Part shown: positions 29,351 to 39,046 of the stretch, one piece after another
Layout of the letters: each line of letters starts with the position of its first letter
How positions within the stretch are numbered: position 1 is the first letter of the stretch
NCBI GenBank assembly: GCA_013416485.1
Contig: JACCEO010000012.1
Span: 1 to 64,000, forward strand
DNA: 64,000 nucleotides
Direction of reading: 5' to 3'
From: Alcaligenaceae bacterium
GTDB taxonomy: Bacteria; Pseudomonadota; Gammaproteobacteria; Burkholderiales; Burkholderiaceae_B
The notes under the pieces: generated by a model
The model's database searches: none
Told to the model about the DNA's origin: nothing
The model's input: the letters and a program-made list of their open reading frames with translations, nothing else
Made by a program: the position numbers and the translations under genes

Positions 29351-30283
29351 TTAGTCTGCTTTACGACCATGCATGCAGACCCAGTCATCCCGAGTTCGCC
29401 AAACACTAAGTTCTATCCAGGGCGCGTAGGCCTGTATTATTTCCTGAGTCTGTCGTTCTAGAATACCGGATAAGACCAAATGCCCACCGGGTAATACCCG
29501 ACCTACCAGCATAGGCGCTAACACTTTCAACGGGCTGGACAATATGTTGGCAACCACGACTTGGGCTTGGCCATCAGGTAATTCATCAGGCAACATGGCC
29601 TGAAGCTGCGCACCATTGACCTTGGCATTATAGCGAGTGGACTCTACAGCCTGCTCATCAATATCGACGGCCTGTGTAACGCCTGCGCCCAATTTACGGG
29701 CAGCAATCGCCAATATGCCAGAACCACACCCATAGTCCAACAGGCTTTCGTTGCCCTGTATATGAGCCGCCAACCATTCCAGACATAGATGAGTAGTGGG
29801 ATGACTACCCGTACCAAAAGCCAGACCTGGATCCAGTTCTATACGTACTACCCCGCCCGCCTGACCTTGATAGACGCTGGACATTTCTGGTACTTCAGGG
29901 TTTTCGCGATGCCAGCTAGGGACTATCCAGATACGTCCAGCGACTTCTATGGGACCAAATTGACCCTGTGTTAACCGAACCCAATCCGCGTCATGAACTT
30001 CGCGTACCGTCCAATCTGCAGCCAAGTAATTACCACCGCCTGTGTCACGCACGTGTTCCAGGATTTCAACGGGGTCGACATCTTCAGGCAGTAGCGCCAC
30101 AACCATATTACGATGCCAAGCATGAACGTCGGGCTCTAGGCCGGGCTCACCATATAAAGGTTGCTCGTGCTCGGTGTCACCATCAGCGTCCTCGACGGAG
30201 ACTGATAACACGCCCGCCTGCAACAAGGCATCGGACAAGGCTTCTGCTTCTTGCTCATCGCAGTACAGTACTAATTCACGCAT
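29351..30283 (-). CDS. prmA: Ribosomal protein L11 methyltransferase
   Basis: Trimethylates L11 on lysines using S-adenosylmethionine. The 310-residue protein has an N-terminal L11-recognition domain (about 1-60) and a Rossmann methyltransferase domain with SAM motif LDYGCGSGILAIAARKLGA near residue 180. The downstream motif VVANILSSPL is the family's NxLxxPL-type active-site signature. It is separated from accC by a terminator, so it either has its own promoter in the short gap or depends on read-through. Confidence 0.96.
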   Translation of the reverse strand: MRELVLYCDEQEAEALSDALLQAGVLSVSVEDADGDTEHEQPLYGEPGLEPDVHAWHRNMVVALLPEDVDPVEILEHVRDTGGGNYLAADWTVREVHDADWVRLTQGQFGPIEVAGRIWIVPSWHRENPEVPEMSSVYQGQAGGVVRIELDPGLAFGTGSHPTTHLCLEWLAAHIQGNESLLDYGCGSGILAIAARKLGAGVTQAVDIDEQAVESTRYNAKVNGAQLQAMLPDELPDGQAQVVVANILSSPLKVLAPMLVGRVLPGGHLVLSGILERQTQEIIQAYAPWIELSVWRTRDDWVCMHGRKAD

Positions 30284-30295
30284 TTTGCTTCCATC

Positions 30296-30336
30296 AATAA
30301 AACAGGGGCTATGCCTGCGGCAGCGCCCCTGTTTTT
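30296..30336 (-). terminator. Intrinsic terminator between accC and prmA
   Basis: AAAACAGGGGC (30299-30309) pairs with GCCCCTGTTTT (30325-30335) around a 15-nt loop. On the minus strand the stem ends TTTTATT. It sits only 16 bp before the prmA ATG, so the prmA run is probably reached by partial read-through or by a promoter inside the accC end. Confidence 0.8.
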
Positions 30337-30355
30337 ACACGTTGCGCCAGAAAAT

Positions 30356-31702
30356 TTACGGACGCTGTGCCAGTTTTTGTTCCAGGTAGTGAATGCTAGT
30401 ACCGCCTTCGACGAAACGAGCATCTTGCATCAGTTCACGGTGCAAAGGAATATTGGTGTGTATTCCTTCCACAGCCATCTCGGATAACGCAATTTCCATG
30501 CGAGCAATAGCTTGCAAACGAGTATCACCGTAGGTGATCAACTTAGCGATCATGGAGTCATAGTGAGGCGGCACCACATAGCCAGTGAATACATGTGAAT
30601 CCATGCGCACACCTGGACCGCCTGGCGTGTGCCAGCTGGTAATACGTCCTGGGCTAGGCGTGAACTTAAAGGCGTCTTCGGCATTGATACGACATTCAAT
30701 GGAATGGCCTTTAAATTGCACATCACGTTGACGCAAGGTGAACTTTTCACCGCCAGCAATAAGAATTTGCTGCTGCACCAAGTCTATGCCCGTGATCATT
30801 TCCGTAATGGTGTGCTCAACCTGAATACGGGTATTCATTTCTATAAAGAAGAATTCACCGTTTTCGTAAAGAAACTCGAAGGTGCCCGCCCCGCGGTAAC
30901 CCATTTTACGGCATGCCTCAACGCAACGCTCTCCGATACGTTCGATAAGACGACGTGGAATACCTGGTGCCGGTGCTTCTTCAATGACCTTTTGGTGACG
31001 GCGTTGCATGGAGCAATCGCGCTCGCCTAGCCAAACGGCATTACGTCCACCATCGGCCAGAATTTGGATTTCTATGTGACGTGGATTTTCCAGATATTTT
31101 TCCATGTAGACTTCAGGATTATTGAAGGCTACAGAGGCTTCTGAACGGGTCATAGTGACCGCGCTTAACAAGGCAGCTTCGGTATACACCACACGCATAC
31201 CACGACCGCCACCACCACCAGCGGCTTTGATGATGACTGGATAGCCCACTTCACGCGCAGTGCGTATGATTTCCTGATTGTCATCGGGCAAAGCACCACC
31301 AGAACCTGGTACCACGGGTACACCAGCTTCTATCATGGCGTGCTTAGCGCTGACCTTGTCGCCCATCAGGCGTATGGTTTCAGGGCGTGGGCCTATGAAA
31401 ACAAAACCGCTTTTTTCGACGCGTTCGGCGAAGTCGGCATTTTCAGCCAAGAAACCGTAACCGGGGTGTATGGCTTCAGCATCGGTGACTTCTGCGGCGG
31501 CAATAATTGCCGGCATATTCAGATAGCTTTCGCGCGGCGATGCAGGGCCTATGCAAACGGACTCATCGGCCAGACGCACATATTTAGCGTCACGATCTGC
31601 TTCCGAGTGAACCACGACCGTTTTAATACCCATTTCGCGACAAGCACGCTGGATACGCAAGGCGATTTCGCCACGATTAGCAATAAGTATTTTTTCAAAC
31701 AT
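30356..31702 (-). CDS. accC: Acetyl-CoA carboxylase, biotin carboxylase subunit
   Basis: Carboxylates the biotin on AccB using ATP and bicarbonate, the first step of fatty acid synthesis. The 448-residue protein is the usual size. Visible motifs are [14 protein letters not shown] at the start, the ATP-grasp glycine loop [14 protein letters not shown], the [20 protein letters not shown] block, and [14 protein letters not shown] with the catalytic Glu and Arg residues. It follows accB by 3 nt, the standard accBC operon. Confidence 0.98.
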   Translation of the reverse strand: MFEKILIANRGEIALRIQRACREMGIKTVVVHSEADRDAKYVRLADESVCIGPASPRESYLNMPAIIAAAEVTDAEAIHPGYGFLAENADFAERVEKSGFVFIGPRPETIRLMGDKVSAKHAMIEAGVPVVPGSGGALPDDNQEIIRTAREVGYPVIIKAAGGGGGRGMRVVYTEAALLSAVTMTRSEASVAFNNPEVYMEKYLENPRHIEIQILADGGRNAVWLGERDCSMQRRHQKVIEEAPAPGIPRRLIERIGERCVEACRKMGYRGAGTFEFLYENGEFFFIEMNTRIQVEHTITEMITGIDLVQQQILIAGGEKFTLRQRDVQFKGHSIECRINAEDAFKFTPSPGRITSWHTPGGPGVRMDSHVFTGYVVPPHYDSMIAKLITYGDTRLQAIARMEIALSEMAVEGIHTNIPLHRELMQDARFVEGGTSIHYLEQKLAQRP

Positions 31703-31705
31703 GCA

Positions 31706-32146
31706 TTAGCCAATAACAAACAAGGGTTGACCGTATTCGACGGGTTCGCCGTTCTCGACCAGGATTTCCTTGATGACGCCAGATTTGTCTGCTTCGATTT
31801 CGTTCAGCAATTTCATGGCTTCAATGATGCACAGTGGTTCGCCTTCTTTAACGGCTTGACCAACTTCAACAAAAGGCGAAGCGCCAGGGTTGGGTGCACG
31901 GTAGAAAGTACCAACCATAGGTGCCTTGACAACATGACCGTCTGGAACAGCTGGGCCCGCGGCAGCTACGAGTTCAGGTGCAGCAACAGCCACAGTCGTG
32001 ACAGGCGCTACTGCCTGAACCACAGATTGTGTGTGCTGTGTAAATTTGACGATTTTGACCTTGTCGTCACCCTCGGTGATTTCCAGTTCGGCTATTCCCG
32101 ATTCGGCAACCAGGTCTATCAAAGTTTTCAGCTTTCTGAGGTCCAT
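31706..32146 (-). CDS. accB: Biotin carboxyl carrier protein of acetyl-CoA carboxylase
   Basis: Carries the biotin that shuttles carboxyl groups between AccC and AccAD. The 146-residue protein begins [23 protein letters not shown], as is usual. It has an Ala/Pro/Val-rich linker (about 45-75) and a C-terminal biotinyl domain with the biotin lysine in [10 protein letters not shown], plus the protruding-thumb segment typical of AccB. An earlier in-frame ATG at 32167 (MPWDV at 32164) would add seven residues. Both starts have weak ribosome sites, so the choice rests on family fit. Confidence 0.96.
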   Translation of the reverse strand: MDLRKLKTLIDLVAESGIAELEITEGDDKVKIVKFTQHTQSVVQAVAPVTTVAVAAPELVAAAGPAVPDGHVVKAPMVGTFYRAPNPGASPFVEVGQAVKEGEPLCIIEAMKLLNEIEADKSGVIKEILVENGEPVEYGQPLFVIG

Positions 32147-32200
32147 ACCTACATCCCATGGCATCACCCCTTTGTGTTTGCTCTGGGGTAACGCGAATAA

Positions 32201-32213
32201 ATTAACGGTTAAT
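32201..32213. promoter_or_regulatory. Inverted repeat upstream of accB
   Basis: ATTAACGGTTAAT has perfect 6-bp arms around a central base, 55 bp before the accB start in the 87-bp gap after aroQ. Its place in an AT-rich upstream region suggests an operator or promoter part. No known regulator is assigned; chance is possible. Confidence 0.3.
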
Positions 32214-32233
32214 AAGAGTGAGAATGCACTTGC

Positions 32234-32668
32234 TTAATTAGTCAAAGCATAACGCAGGGCAGAAATATACCCATGGGAACCCAGTCCCACGATCACACCT
32301 TGCGCCGTATCCGACAAAAACGAATGATGGCGAAAGGGTTCGCGTTTGTGAACGTTAGACAAATGCACTTCAATGAAAGGAATTGCTACCGCTGCCAGCG
32401 CATCGCGTATCGCAACACTGGTATGCGTATACGCTGCAGCATTAATAATGATGAAATCAGTGCCATCACGGCCTGCAGCCTGAATTTTATCAACCAATGC
32501 CCCTTCGTGGTTACTTTGAAAGGTCTGACAAACAGCACCAGCTTCCCCAGCCAGCGCCTGTAGACGTTGGTCAATATCGGCCAGCGTTTCGCGACCATAA
32601 ATTTCAGGTTCACGGCTGCCAAGCAAATTCAGGTTGGGACCATGCAAAACAAGTATGTGTTGCGCCAT
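32234..32668 (-). CDS. aroQ: 3-dehydroquinate dehydratase, type II
   Basis: Shikimate pathway enzyme that converts 3-dehydroquinate to 3-dehydroshikimate. The 144-residue protein has the type II motifs [16 protein letters not shown] (with the catalytic Tyr in EIYG), [28 protein letters not shown] and [17 protein letters not shown]. It is upstream of accB, the order common in proteobacteria. aroE of the same pathway is at 38.2 kb. Confidence 0.97.
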   Translation of the reverse strand: MAQHILVLHGPNLNLLGSREPEIYGRETLADIDQRLQALAGEAGAVCQTFQSNHEGALVDKIQAAGRDGTDFIIINAAAYTHTSVAIRDALAAVAIPFIEVHLSNVHKREPFRHHSFLSDTAQGVIVGLGSHGYISALRYALTN

Positions 32669-32779
32669 TATGGTTTTTTCAGGTAGACAGACCGACTTTT
32701 TACGCTAAAACGTCATGTTTGTCCATTACAACATGGTATTCGCGTCATCGATGTGTGATCAGTTAATAGGTAATATGCA

Positions 32780-33283
32780 TTAAGACATGGCTGCCATTAA
32801 GTCATTCAGCTTAGTCGGATCGACCTGCCCCAGTATGCTATGCACCAAGCGACCTTGGGCATCAAATAACACAGTAAACGGCAAACCGCCCTTTTTATTG
32901 CCTAGATCACGCATCAGGCCAATTCCACCATGACCAGCCACAAGCAAAGGGTAATTAACACTGACCTTTTCACTGAACTTAAGTACATTGTTAGCCGTGT
33001 CTACGGCTAAACCCACCATATGTATATTGGGGTATTTTTCGTGCAGCTCTTGCAAATCAGGCATTTCTTTAACACAAGGTGGGCACCATGTTGCCCAAAA
33101 ATTCAGTACCAGGGGTTGACCCAGGTAAGTCGTCAGACTGTGTTGTTGGCCATCAGTGTCAGGAAAGCTATGGCCATAAAATGGATCGGGGGGCAAAGGA
33201 CTGGCCAATACCGACAGGCTTATGCTGCTTGCGCCCAAACCGGCAGCCCAAGCGGTTGCCACTAAAAAGTCACGCCGTTTCAT
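32780..33283 (-). CDS. TlpA-like periplasmic thioredoxin-fold protein
   Basis: The 167-residue protein starts MKRRDFLVATAWAAG, a Tat-like signal peptide ending near ASPLPP. The thioredoxin-fold domain has the redox motif WCPPC (C67, C70) inside NFWATWCPPCVKEMPDL, typical of TlpA/ResA reductases. Such proteins reduce disulfides in the periplasm, often for cytochrome c or copper-centre assembly; the partner here is unknown. It is divergent from mpl and lies 111 bp from aroQ. Confidence 0.92.
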   Translation of the reverse strand: MKRRDFLVATAWAAGLGASSISLSVLASPLPPDPFYGHSFPDTDGQQHSLTTYLGQPLVLNFWATWCPPCVKEMPDLQELHEKYPNIHMVGLAVDTANNVLKFSEKVSVNYPLLVAGHGGIGLMRDLGNKKGGLPFTVLFDAQGRLVHSILGQVDPTKLNDLMAAMS

Positions 33284-33394
33284 AGTTTCACTTCAATAAA
33301 AATCCAGCTCCAACATGATAGCATCCGCCTGTTTTAAGCCAGTGAGTCAAGCAAAGCTGACACTAGCCAATACAATGTAGGACGGAGGACACGT

Positions 33395-34753
33395 ATGCAC
33401 TTACATATTCTGGGAATTTGCGGCACGTTCATGGGTGGACTGGCCCTGATCGCGCGTTCGGCTGGGCACACCGTCACAGGTTGTGACACCGGCGTCTACC
33501 CGCCCATGAGCACCCAACTACAGGAACAGGGTATTACCCTGATCGAAGGCTTTGATGCCGACCAAACCAAACTGAAACCCGACCTTTACGTAATAGGTAA
33601 TGTGGTCAGCCGCGGCAACCCCTTAATGGAAACCATACTTGATCAAGGCTTGCCTTACGTGTCAGGTCCTCAGTGGTTGGGCGAACACATACTGCAAGAC
33701 CAGCATGTACTGGCCGTGGCAGGCACTCATGGCAAGACCACCACTAGCTCTATGTTGGCCTGGATACTCGAGTGTGCCGGTCTGCAACCTAACTTCCTGA
33801 TAGGCGGCATAGCCCCAGGCCTGAAAGTATCCGCCCGCTACCAGCACACACAGCCTTTATTTGTTATAGAAGCCGACGAGTACGATACAGCTTTCTTTGA
33901 CAAGCGCTCGAAGTTTGTTCATTACCGGCCACGCACGCTTGTTCTGAACAATTTGGAATATGACCACGCAGATATTTTCCCTGACCTGACAGCCATAGAA
34001 ACCCAGTTTCATCACGTGATACGCACTGTCCCTGCCAGCGGACGCATTATTCGACCAGCGCTTTGCCCTGCGTTGGATCGCGTGATTGCGCGTGGCTGCT
34101 GGAGCGCTATTGATACCTTTGGTCCGCAAGGACAATGGCAAGCCCTGACTGAAGGCCACCCTAGCCACTTTCAAGTGGCGCACAATGGCACCATCCTAGG
34201 ACAAGTCACCTGGGATCTGACTGGCGAACACAATCGTATGAATGCCCTGGCTGCCATTGCAGCAGCATACCAAGTCGGTGCCAACTGCCAAGACGCCATT
34301 GCCGCCCTAAGCCAATTTTTAGGGGTAAAACGACGTATGGAACTACGCGGTACCGTACGCAACATACGAGTCTATGACGATTTTGCCCACCACCCTACCG
34401 CCATCGCCACCACCTTGGCTGGTGTACGCCAGCAAGTGGGCACAGGCCGCATACTAGCAGTGTTGGAACCGCGCTCTAACACCATGAAGCTAGGTGCCAT
34501 GGCAGCACAACTGCCCGATGCCCTACAACAAGCCGACTTGGTGTACTGCTATGGCGAAACCAGCGGTAAACACGCACTGGGCTGGGATCCGGCACACGTG
34601 CTGGCGTCATTGGGTGAGCGCGCTTCGGGCTGGACTGACCTAGATAAAATGGTGCAAGCAGTATGTTCAGCAGCACAGGCTGGCGATACCATAGTCGTAA
34701 TGAGTAACGGCAGCTTCGGTGCCGTACATCAAAAACTGCTGGACCGTTTGTAA
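33395..34753 (+). CDS. mpl: UDP-MurNAc:L-alanyl-gamma-D-glutamyl-meso-diaminopimelate ligase
   Basis: Recycles the murein tripeptide by joining it to UDP-MurNAc. The 452-residue Mur ligase has an N-terminal Rossmann domain (LGICGTFMGGLALIARSAGH), the ATP loop GTHGKTTTSSMLAWILE near residue 110, and EADEYDTAFFDKRSKF, the Mpl-type version of the central motif. GGAGG precedes the ATG. Together with anmK and the M23 peptidase it shows an active cell-wall recycling route. Confidence 0.97.
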   Translation: MHLHILGICGTFMGGLALIARSAGHTVTGCDTGVYPPMSTQLQEQGITLIEGFDADQTKLKPDLYVIGNVVSRGNPLMETILDQGLPYVSGPQWLGEHILQDQHVLAVAGTHGKTTTSSMLAWILECAGLQPNFLIGGIAPGLKVSARYQHTQPLFVIEADEYDTAFFDKRSKFVHYRPRTLVLNNLEYDHADIFPDLTAIETQFHHVIRTVPASGRIIRPALCPALDRVIARGCWSAIDTFGPQGQWQALTEGHPSHFQVAHNGTILGQVTWDLTGEHNRMNALAAIAAAYQVGANCQDAIAALSQFLGVKRRMELRGTVRNIRVYDDFAHHPTAIATTLAGVRQQVGTGRILAVLEPRSNTMKLGAMAAQLPDALQQADLVYCYGETSGKHALGWDPAHVLASLGERASGWTDLDKMVQAVCSAAQAGDTIVVMSNGSFGAVHQKLLDRL

Positions 34754-34772
34754 TTTTCACCTAAGGCTAGCC

Positions 34773-35372
34773 ATGATTCTCTACCTGCACGGTTTTCGCT
34801 CATCGCCGCAATCTTATAAAGCCCAACTTATGGCTGCGGCAATGGCCAAGCGTGGTCTTGCTGATCAGTGGGTATGCCCGCAACTGCCCGCCAGTCCGGC
34901 AGCCGCAATGGCAATGGCCACTAACTTGATAGAACACGCTCAACATCAAGGAGTGAACATCAGTCAAGACTTGGTCGTTGTTGGCTCGTCTCTGGGTGGC
35001 TACTATGCGACCAACTTGGCCGAACATTGGAAATGCCGAGCCGTAGTGCTTAACCCCGCCGTATATGCGGCCACCAGCCTAGCCCCCCAGGTAGGTGAGC
35101 ATACCCAGTATCATTCTGATGCAGCCTTTGTATTCCTACCCGAGTACATTGACGAGCTCGTCAACATTGCCACACGTAAGTTGACTCACCCTGAACGTTA
35201 TTATTTACTCGCCTGTAAAGGCGACGAAGTGCTGGATTGGCAGGACATGGCCAAGCTGTACGCCGGTAGCCAAGGCCGCATCCTGGAAGGCGGTGATCAT
35301 GGAATTTCCGATTTTGAACGCTGGTTACCGGAAGTCCTAGAGTTTGCCCTAGCCACACCCTCTACGCCCTAA
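34773..35372 (+). CDS. YqiA/YcfP-family alpha/beta-hydrolase esterase
   Basis: A 199-residue esterase. The family start MILYLHGFRSSPQS is present, the nucleophile is S73 in GSSLGG, and the C-terminal GGDHGISDFERWLPEV holds the catalytic His. An earlier frame start at 34719 lies inside mpl and is not used. It follows mpl by 19 bp and precedes the RNB nuclease gene by 34 bp, so the three are probably cotranscribed. The physiological substrate is unknown. Confidence 0.92.
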   Translation: MILYLHGFRSSPQSYKAQLMAAAMAKRGLADQWVCPQLPASPAAAMAMATNLIEHAQHQGVNISQDLVVVGSSLGGYYATNLAEHWKCRAVVLNPAVYAATSLAPQVGEHTQYHSDAAFVFLPEYIDELVNIATRKLTHPERYYLLACKGDEVLDWQDMAKLYAGSQGRILEGGDHGISDFERWLPEVLEFALATPSTP

Positions 35373-35406
35373 TTATATTGACGCTTACGCGTCCCCACGG
35401 AAAATC

Positions 35407-37299
35407 ATGTACGTTCTTTACGAAGACAGCGGCAATTTCAAAGCCGAGAAAATCTTTTCACAAGCAGACTCCACCATGCAAGTGGAGTCTGAGTCCGGCA
35501 AACGCAGCAAAATCAAAAGTGCTAGCGTGCTGTTCCAGTTTGACACCCCTGCCCCTGCTGCTTTGCTAGAGCAAGCTCACGCCCTAGCCGCCACACTGGA
35601 AATTGATTTCCTGTGGGAATGCACTCCTCAAGAAGAGTTTGAAGCTGCCACCTTTGCTGCTGACTACTTTGGCCATACGCCGAGTGCCGTTGAAAAAGCC
35701 GGATTGATCTTTGCGTTAAATAGCGCTCCCGCTTACTTTCACAGACGCGGCAAGGGCAAGTATCGACCTGCTCCACCTGAAATACTCACTGCGGCCCTGG
35801 CGGCAATTGAAAAAAAACAAAAACAAGCAGAACAACAAAAAGAATGGACAGACGAACTAGTAGCAGGCCAACTTCCCGAGCCCATTGCCAACGTCGCGAA
35901 CACCTTACTGAACCGCCCTGACAAAAACAGCCAGCAATGGAAAGCCTTTGAAGCTGCGTATACCGAATTGGGCATAGGGCCGGAAAAGCTACTGCTAAAG
36001 GTTGGCGCCTGGCCCCACCCACTGGCCTTGCACCTACACCGTTTTATGTCGGCTAATTTTCCTAAGGGCTGTGAATTTCCCCCGGTACAACTGCCTGAAA
36101 TACGCACCGACCTACCGGTGTCAGATGTCATCGCTTATTCCGTAGACGATGACAATACCACCGAGGTCGATGACGCCTTGTCTGTTACCTTGCTGGGTGA
36201 CGATATCGTAGAGATCGGTGTGCATATTGCTGCCCCCGCCTTGGCACTAAGTCGCGACAGCGAGCTGGACGTACTGGCCAGAAATCGTATGTCTACAGTG
36301 TATATCCCTGGGCATAAGATCACTATGCTGCCCACCGAGCTTATTCAGGCCTACTCCCTAGAGGCAGGACAGCTAAAACCTGCGTTATCGCTCTATGTTC
36401 AAGCCAATCTAGAAACCGGTGAAATTCTGTCATCGGTAACACGAGTGGAACAAATCCAAGTACGCGAAAACCTGCGACATAGCGCACTGGAAGACAGTTG
36501 CACTGAAGACTTATTGAATGACGCCAACGCCGATATCCCCTACGGTGAGTGGCTACGCCCCTTGTGGCGTTTTGCCGGTCACCTGTCACGCCAACGCGAT
36601 GAAAGACGCGGAAAATCGGAAAACAACAACCGTATCGAATATTCCTTTGCTCTGCAAGGGCCTTACGACGATCCCGACACCCCAGTCCAGTTAGTGCCAC
36701 GGCGACGCAATGCCCCCCTAGACCTACTGGTTGCTGAGTACATGATATTGGCGAATAACCTATGGGGCGGCCTAATGGCTAGCCACGATGTACCTGGCAT
36801 TTATCGATCCCAGCAAGCCGGCCGTGTACGTATGTCCACCCATGCACTGCCACACGAAGCCATAGGCGTACCGCAATATGCCTGGTCAACGTCGCCTTTA
36901 CGTCGCTATGTGGATCTGGTCAACCAAGGCCAAATTCTGGCGGCCGCCGAACATGGTGTATCGGCACGTTTGGTAGCCCCCTACAAACCCAAGGAAGCAG
37001 ACCTATTCGCCATTATTGGCGGTTTCGAAGCGCAATACAGCATTTGGAACGATTTCCAATCCTCTATGGAACGCTACTGGTGCCTGCGCTGGCTGCAACA
37101 AAACGAGGTGCGCACCATACAAGCTAGTGTGCTGCGCGATGACTTGGTACGCTTGGAAGGGGTGCCTATGGTCGTACGTGTTGCTGGCTTACCTGAGTGT
37201 GAACGTGGTGATATCGTCACCCTGGAGATCATGGGAATGGATGAACTGACCCTGGAACTGGATTGCCGCCTGCGTGAAACGGCGGTCGCTTCGGAATAA
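35407..37299 (+). CDS. RNB-domain ribonuclease (RNase II/R superfamily)
   Basis: A 630-residue predicted 3'-5' exoribonuclease. The N-terminal about 220 residues differ from enteric RNase II. The RNB catalytic domain follows with the metal-binding aspartates in DDDNTTEVDDALSV, then EIGVHIAAPAL, and YAWSTSPLRRYVDLVNQGQI near the C-terminal side. There is only a short region after the RNB domain, so a full C-terminal S1 domain like that of RNase R is not obvious. GGAA precedes the ATG. A tonB-like gene follows by 8 bp. Confidence 0.92.
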   Translation: MYVLYEDSGNFKAEKIFSQADSTMQVESESGKRSKIKSASVLFQFDTPAPAALLEQAHALAATLEIDFLWECTPQEEFEAATFAADYFGHTPSAVEKAGLIFALNSAPAYFHRRGKGKYRPAPPEILTAALAAIEKKQKQAEQQKEWTDELVAGQLPEPIANVANTLLNRPDKNSQQWKAFEAAYTELGIGPEKLLLKVGAWPHPLALHLHRFMSANFPKGCEFPPVQLPEIRTDLPVSDVIAYSVDDDNTTEVDDALSVTLLGDDIVEIGVHIAAPALALSRDSELDVLARNRMSTVYIPGHKITMLPTELIQAYSLEAGQLKPALSLYVQANLETGEILSSVTRVEQIQVRENLRHSALEDSCTEDLLNDANADIPYGEWLRPLWRFAGHLSRQRDERRGKSENNNRIEYSFALQGPYDDPDTPVQLVPRRRNAPLDLLVAEYMILANNLWGGLMASHDVPGIYRSQQAGRVRMSTHALPHEAIGVPQYAWSTSPLRRYVDLVNQGQILAAAEHGVSARLVAPYKPKEADLFAIIGGFEAQYSIWNDFQSSMERYWCLRWLQQNEVRTIQASVLRDDLVRLEGVPMVVRVAGLPECERGDIVTLEIMGMDELTLELDCRLRETAVASE

Positions 37300-37307
37300 G
37301 AAGACCT

Positions 37308-38189
37308 ATGTCGACTCTTACCGCCCTGTTAATGCGAGCACGCCTACCGCGCAACGACTACATGCGTCTTGCCTTGGTGCTATCTATCGCAATACACGCG
37401 GCGGTCTTGAGCCTGCACTTTAGCGGCGGCCTATTGCCACCGCCACCCTCTGACACTCTGGAAGTCATGTTGGTCAACACCAGCAGTCAAACGGCCCCCA
37501 TCACACCACAGGCCCTGGCACAACAACAATTAGACGGTGGCGGCAACGAACGTGCTGGGCAATCTGCCTCGCCATTGCCATACACAGCGGCGGTATCACC
37601 TGACCAAGTAGTCTTAGCCGCCTTGCGTAAGCGTCAGGAACAGCTGGAAGCGGAACAAACACGCTTATACACCCAACTACTTGCTGATGAACAGGTAAAA
37701 GCAGAACGCAAACAGCACGATTTATTCCAGCAGTCCAGCGAAACAGGCACTGACACTCGCCACCAGGAAAGTCAGATCATCAACGCCCAGATCAGCGCCC
37801 TGAAAGAACGCATAGATCACTACAATGCCCAGCCACGACAGCGCTTTGTGGGGCCATCGGCCATCGCAGCAGAAGACGCCCTATATGTAGAAAGCTGGCG
37901 GCAAAAAATTGAACAACTAGGCACAGAGCACTACCCAGAGCAAGCCCGAGGCAAGGTCTATGGCAGCCTGCAATTAACGGTGTATATCAACCGCGACGGC
38001 AGTCTGAACCGTATCGACATAGACCAGCCATCCCAGCATGCCGTACTGAATTTGGCAGCGCGACGGATAGTGCAGCTTGCTGCGCCCTTCCCCCCGCTAC
38101 CACCCGCTATCGCCCAAGACACCGATGTCCTGGCAATTACACGGACCTGGTCGTTTATCAACCAACAACTGCTTACGGAATCCCCTTAA
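37308..38189 (+). CDS. TonB-family protein with a coiled-coil spacer
   Basis: A 293-residue inner-membrane protein. One N-terminal helix (about 22-42, ALVLSIAIHAAVLSLHF) is followed by a periplasmic spacer that, instead of Pro-Glu/Pro-Lys repeats, holds a charged coiled coil (about 105-180, LRKRQEQLEAEQTRLYTQLL and following). A TonB C-terminal domain (about 195-275) has YPEQARGKVYGSLQLTVYINRDGSL. No exbB or exbD lies nearby. It overlaps aroE by one base (TAATG), so translation is coupled. Energy transduction is inferred from the C-terminal domain only. Confidence 0.85.
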   Translation: MSTLTALLMRARLPRNDYMRLALVLSIAIHAAVLSLHFSGGLLPPPPSDTLEVMLVNTSSQTAPITPQALAQQQLDGGGNERAGQSASPLPYTAAVSPDQVVLAALRKRQEQLEAEQTRLYTQLLADEQVKAERKQHDLFQQSSETGTDTRHQESQIINAQISALKERIDHYNAQPRQRFVGPSAIAAEDALYVESWRQKIEQLGTEHYPEQARGKVYGSLQLTVYINRDGSLNRIDIDQPSQHAVLNLAARRIVQLAAPFPPLPPAIAQDTDVLAITRTWSFINQQLLTESP

Positions 38190-39046
38190 TGGCTACCCTA
38201 ACACCGTCCCGCTATGCTGTCGTAGGCCATCCTATTGCACATAGTTTGTCGCCACTGATACACCAACAGTTTGCTAAACAAGCTGGTATCCATCTACAGT
38301 ACGACAAAATTTGTGCACCACTGGACGGTTTTACCCATACTGTGACTGATTTCTTTGCACAAGGCGGCAAAGGGCTAAATATTACCGTGCCATTTAAAGA
38401 GCAGGCCTACGATCTGGCACGCGAACACTTGGGTGATAACGGCCGCTGCGCAACCGCGATCAACACCCTATGGATGCACAATGGTCAGCTGCATGGCGAT
38501 AATACTGACGGCGCTGGCTTACTACTAGACCTAAAACGACTAGGGCATGTGAACCCCGGTCAACGCATATTGCTACTAGGCGCTGGTGGTGCTGCCAAAG
38601 GGGTGGTACTACCCCTGATCAATTCAGGCTGTGCTCAGCTACATATTGCCAATCGCAACCCTGAGCGCGCAAAGCAACTGGCCACCCACGGGTCAAACCT
38701 GGCATTAAGCTACGGCTTGGATACCCAGCTAAGCAGCAGTGGCCTAGATGCAATACCAGGCAGCTGGGATCTCATCATTAATGCAACATCTGCCAGCCTG
38801 GCAGGCCAGTCTTTAGCCTTACCCCATCATCTATTCAGCCCCCAGGCTTTAGCCTACGACATGATGTACGGTGCCCAGCCCACCCCTTTTATACAGCAAG
38901 CCCAAGCCGCTGGTGTCACCAAGTTAGCCGATGGCTTGGGTATGTTGGTGGGTCAAGCGGCTGCTAGTTTTTCCATCTGGCATGGCGTACATGTCAACAC
39001 GGAACCTGTGATCAGCGCATTGCGTCAACACCTGCTAACCCCCTGA
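38189..39046 (+). CDS. aroE: Shikimate dehydrogenase
   Basis: NADPH-dependent reduction of 3-dehydroshikimate. The 285-residue protein has the substrate-binding start YAVVGHPIAHSLSPLIHQQF, the GLNITVPFKEQAYDLA motif with the catalytic Lys, GDNTDGAGLL, and the nucleotide loop LLLGAGGAAKGVV. It overlaps the tonB-like gene and mtgA by one base each, a tightly coupled three-gene block. Confidence 0.97.
   Translation: MATLTPSRYAVVGHPIAHSLSPLIHQQFAKQAGIHLQYDKICAPLDGFTHTVTDFFAQGGKGLNITVPFKEQAYDLAREHLGDNGRCATAINTLWMHNGQLHGDNTDGAGLLLDLKRLGHVNPGQRILLLGAGGAAKGVVLPLINSGCAQLHIANRNPERAKQLATHGSNLALSYGLDTQLSSSGLDAIPGSWDLIINATSASLAGQSLALPHHLFSPQALAYDMMYGAQPTPFIQQAQAAGVTKLADGLGMLVGQAAASFSIWHGVHVNTEPVISALRQHLLTP

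Noticed and set aside
31340-32191. Long open frame of 283 codons on the plus strand opposite accB-accC
   Set aside because: It is antisense to two well-conserved genes and resembles no family. It is a shadow of their codon use.
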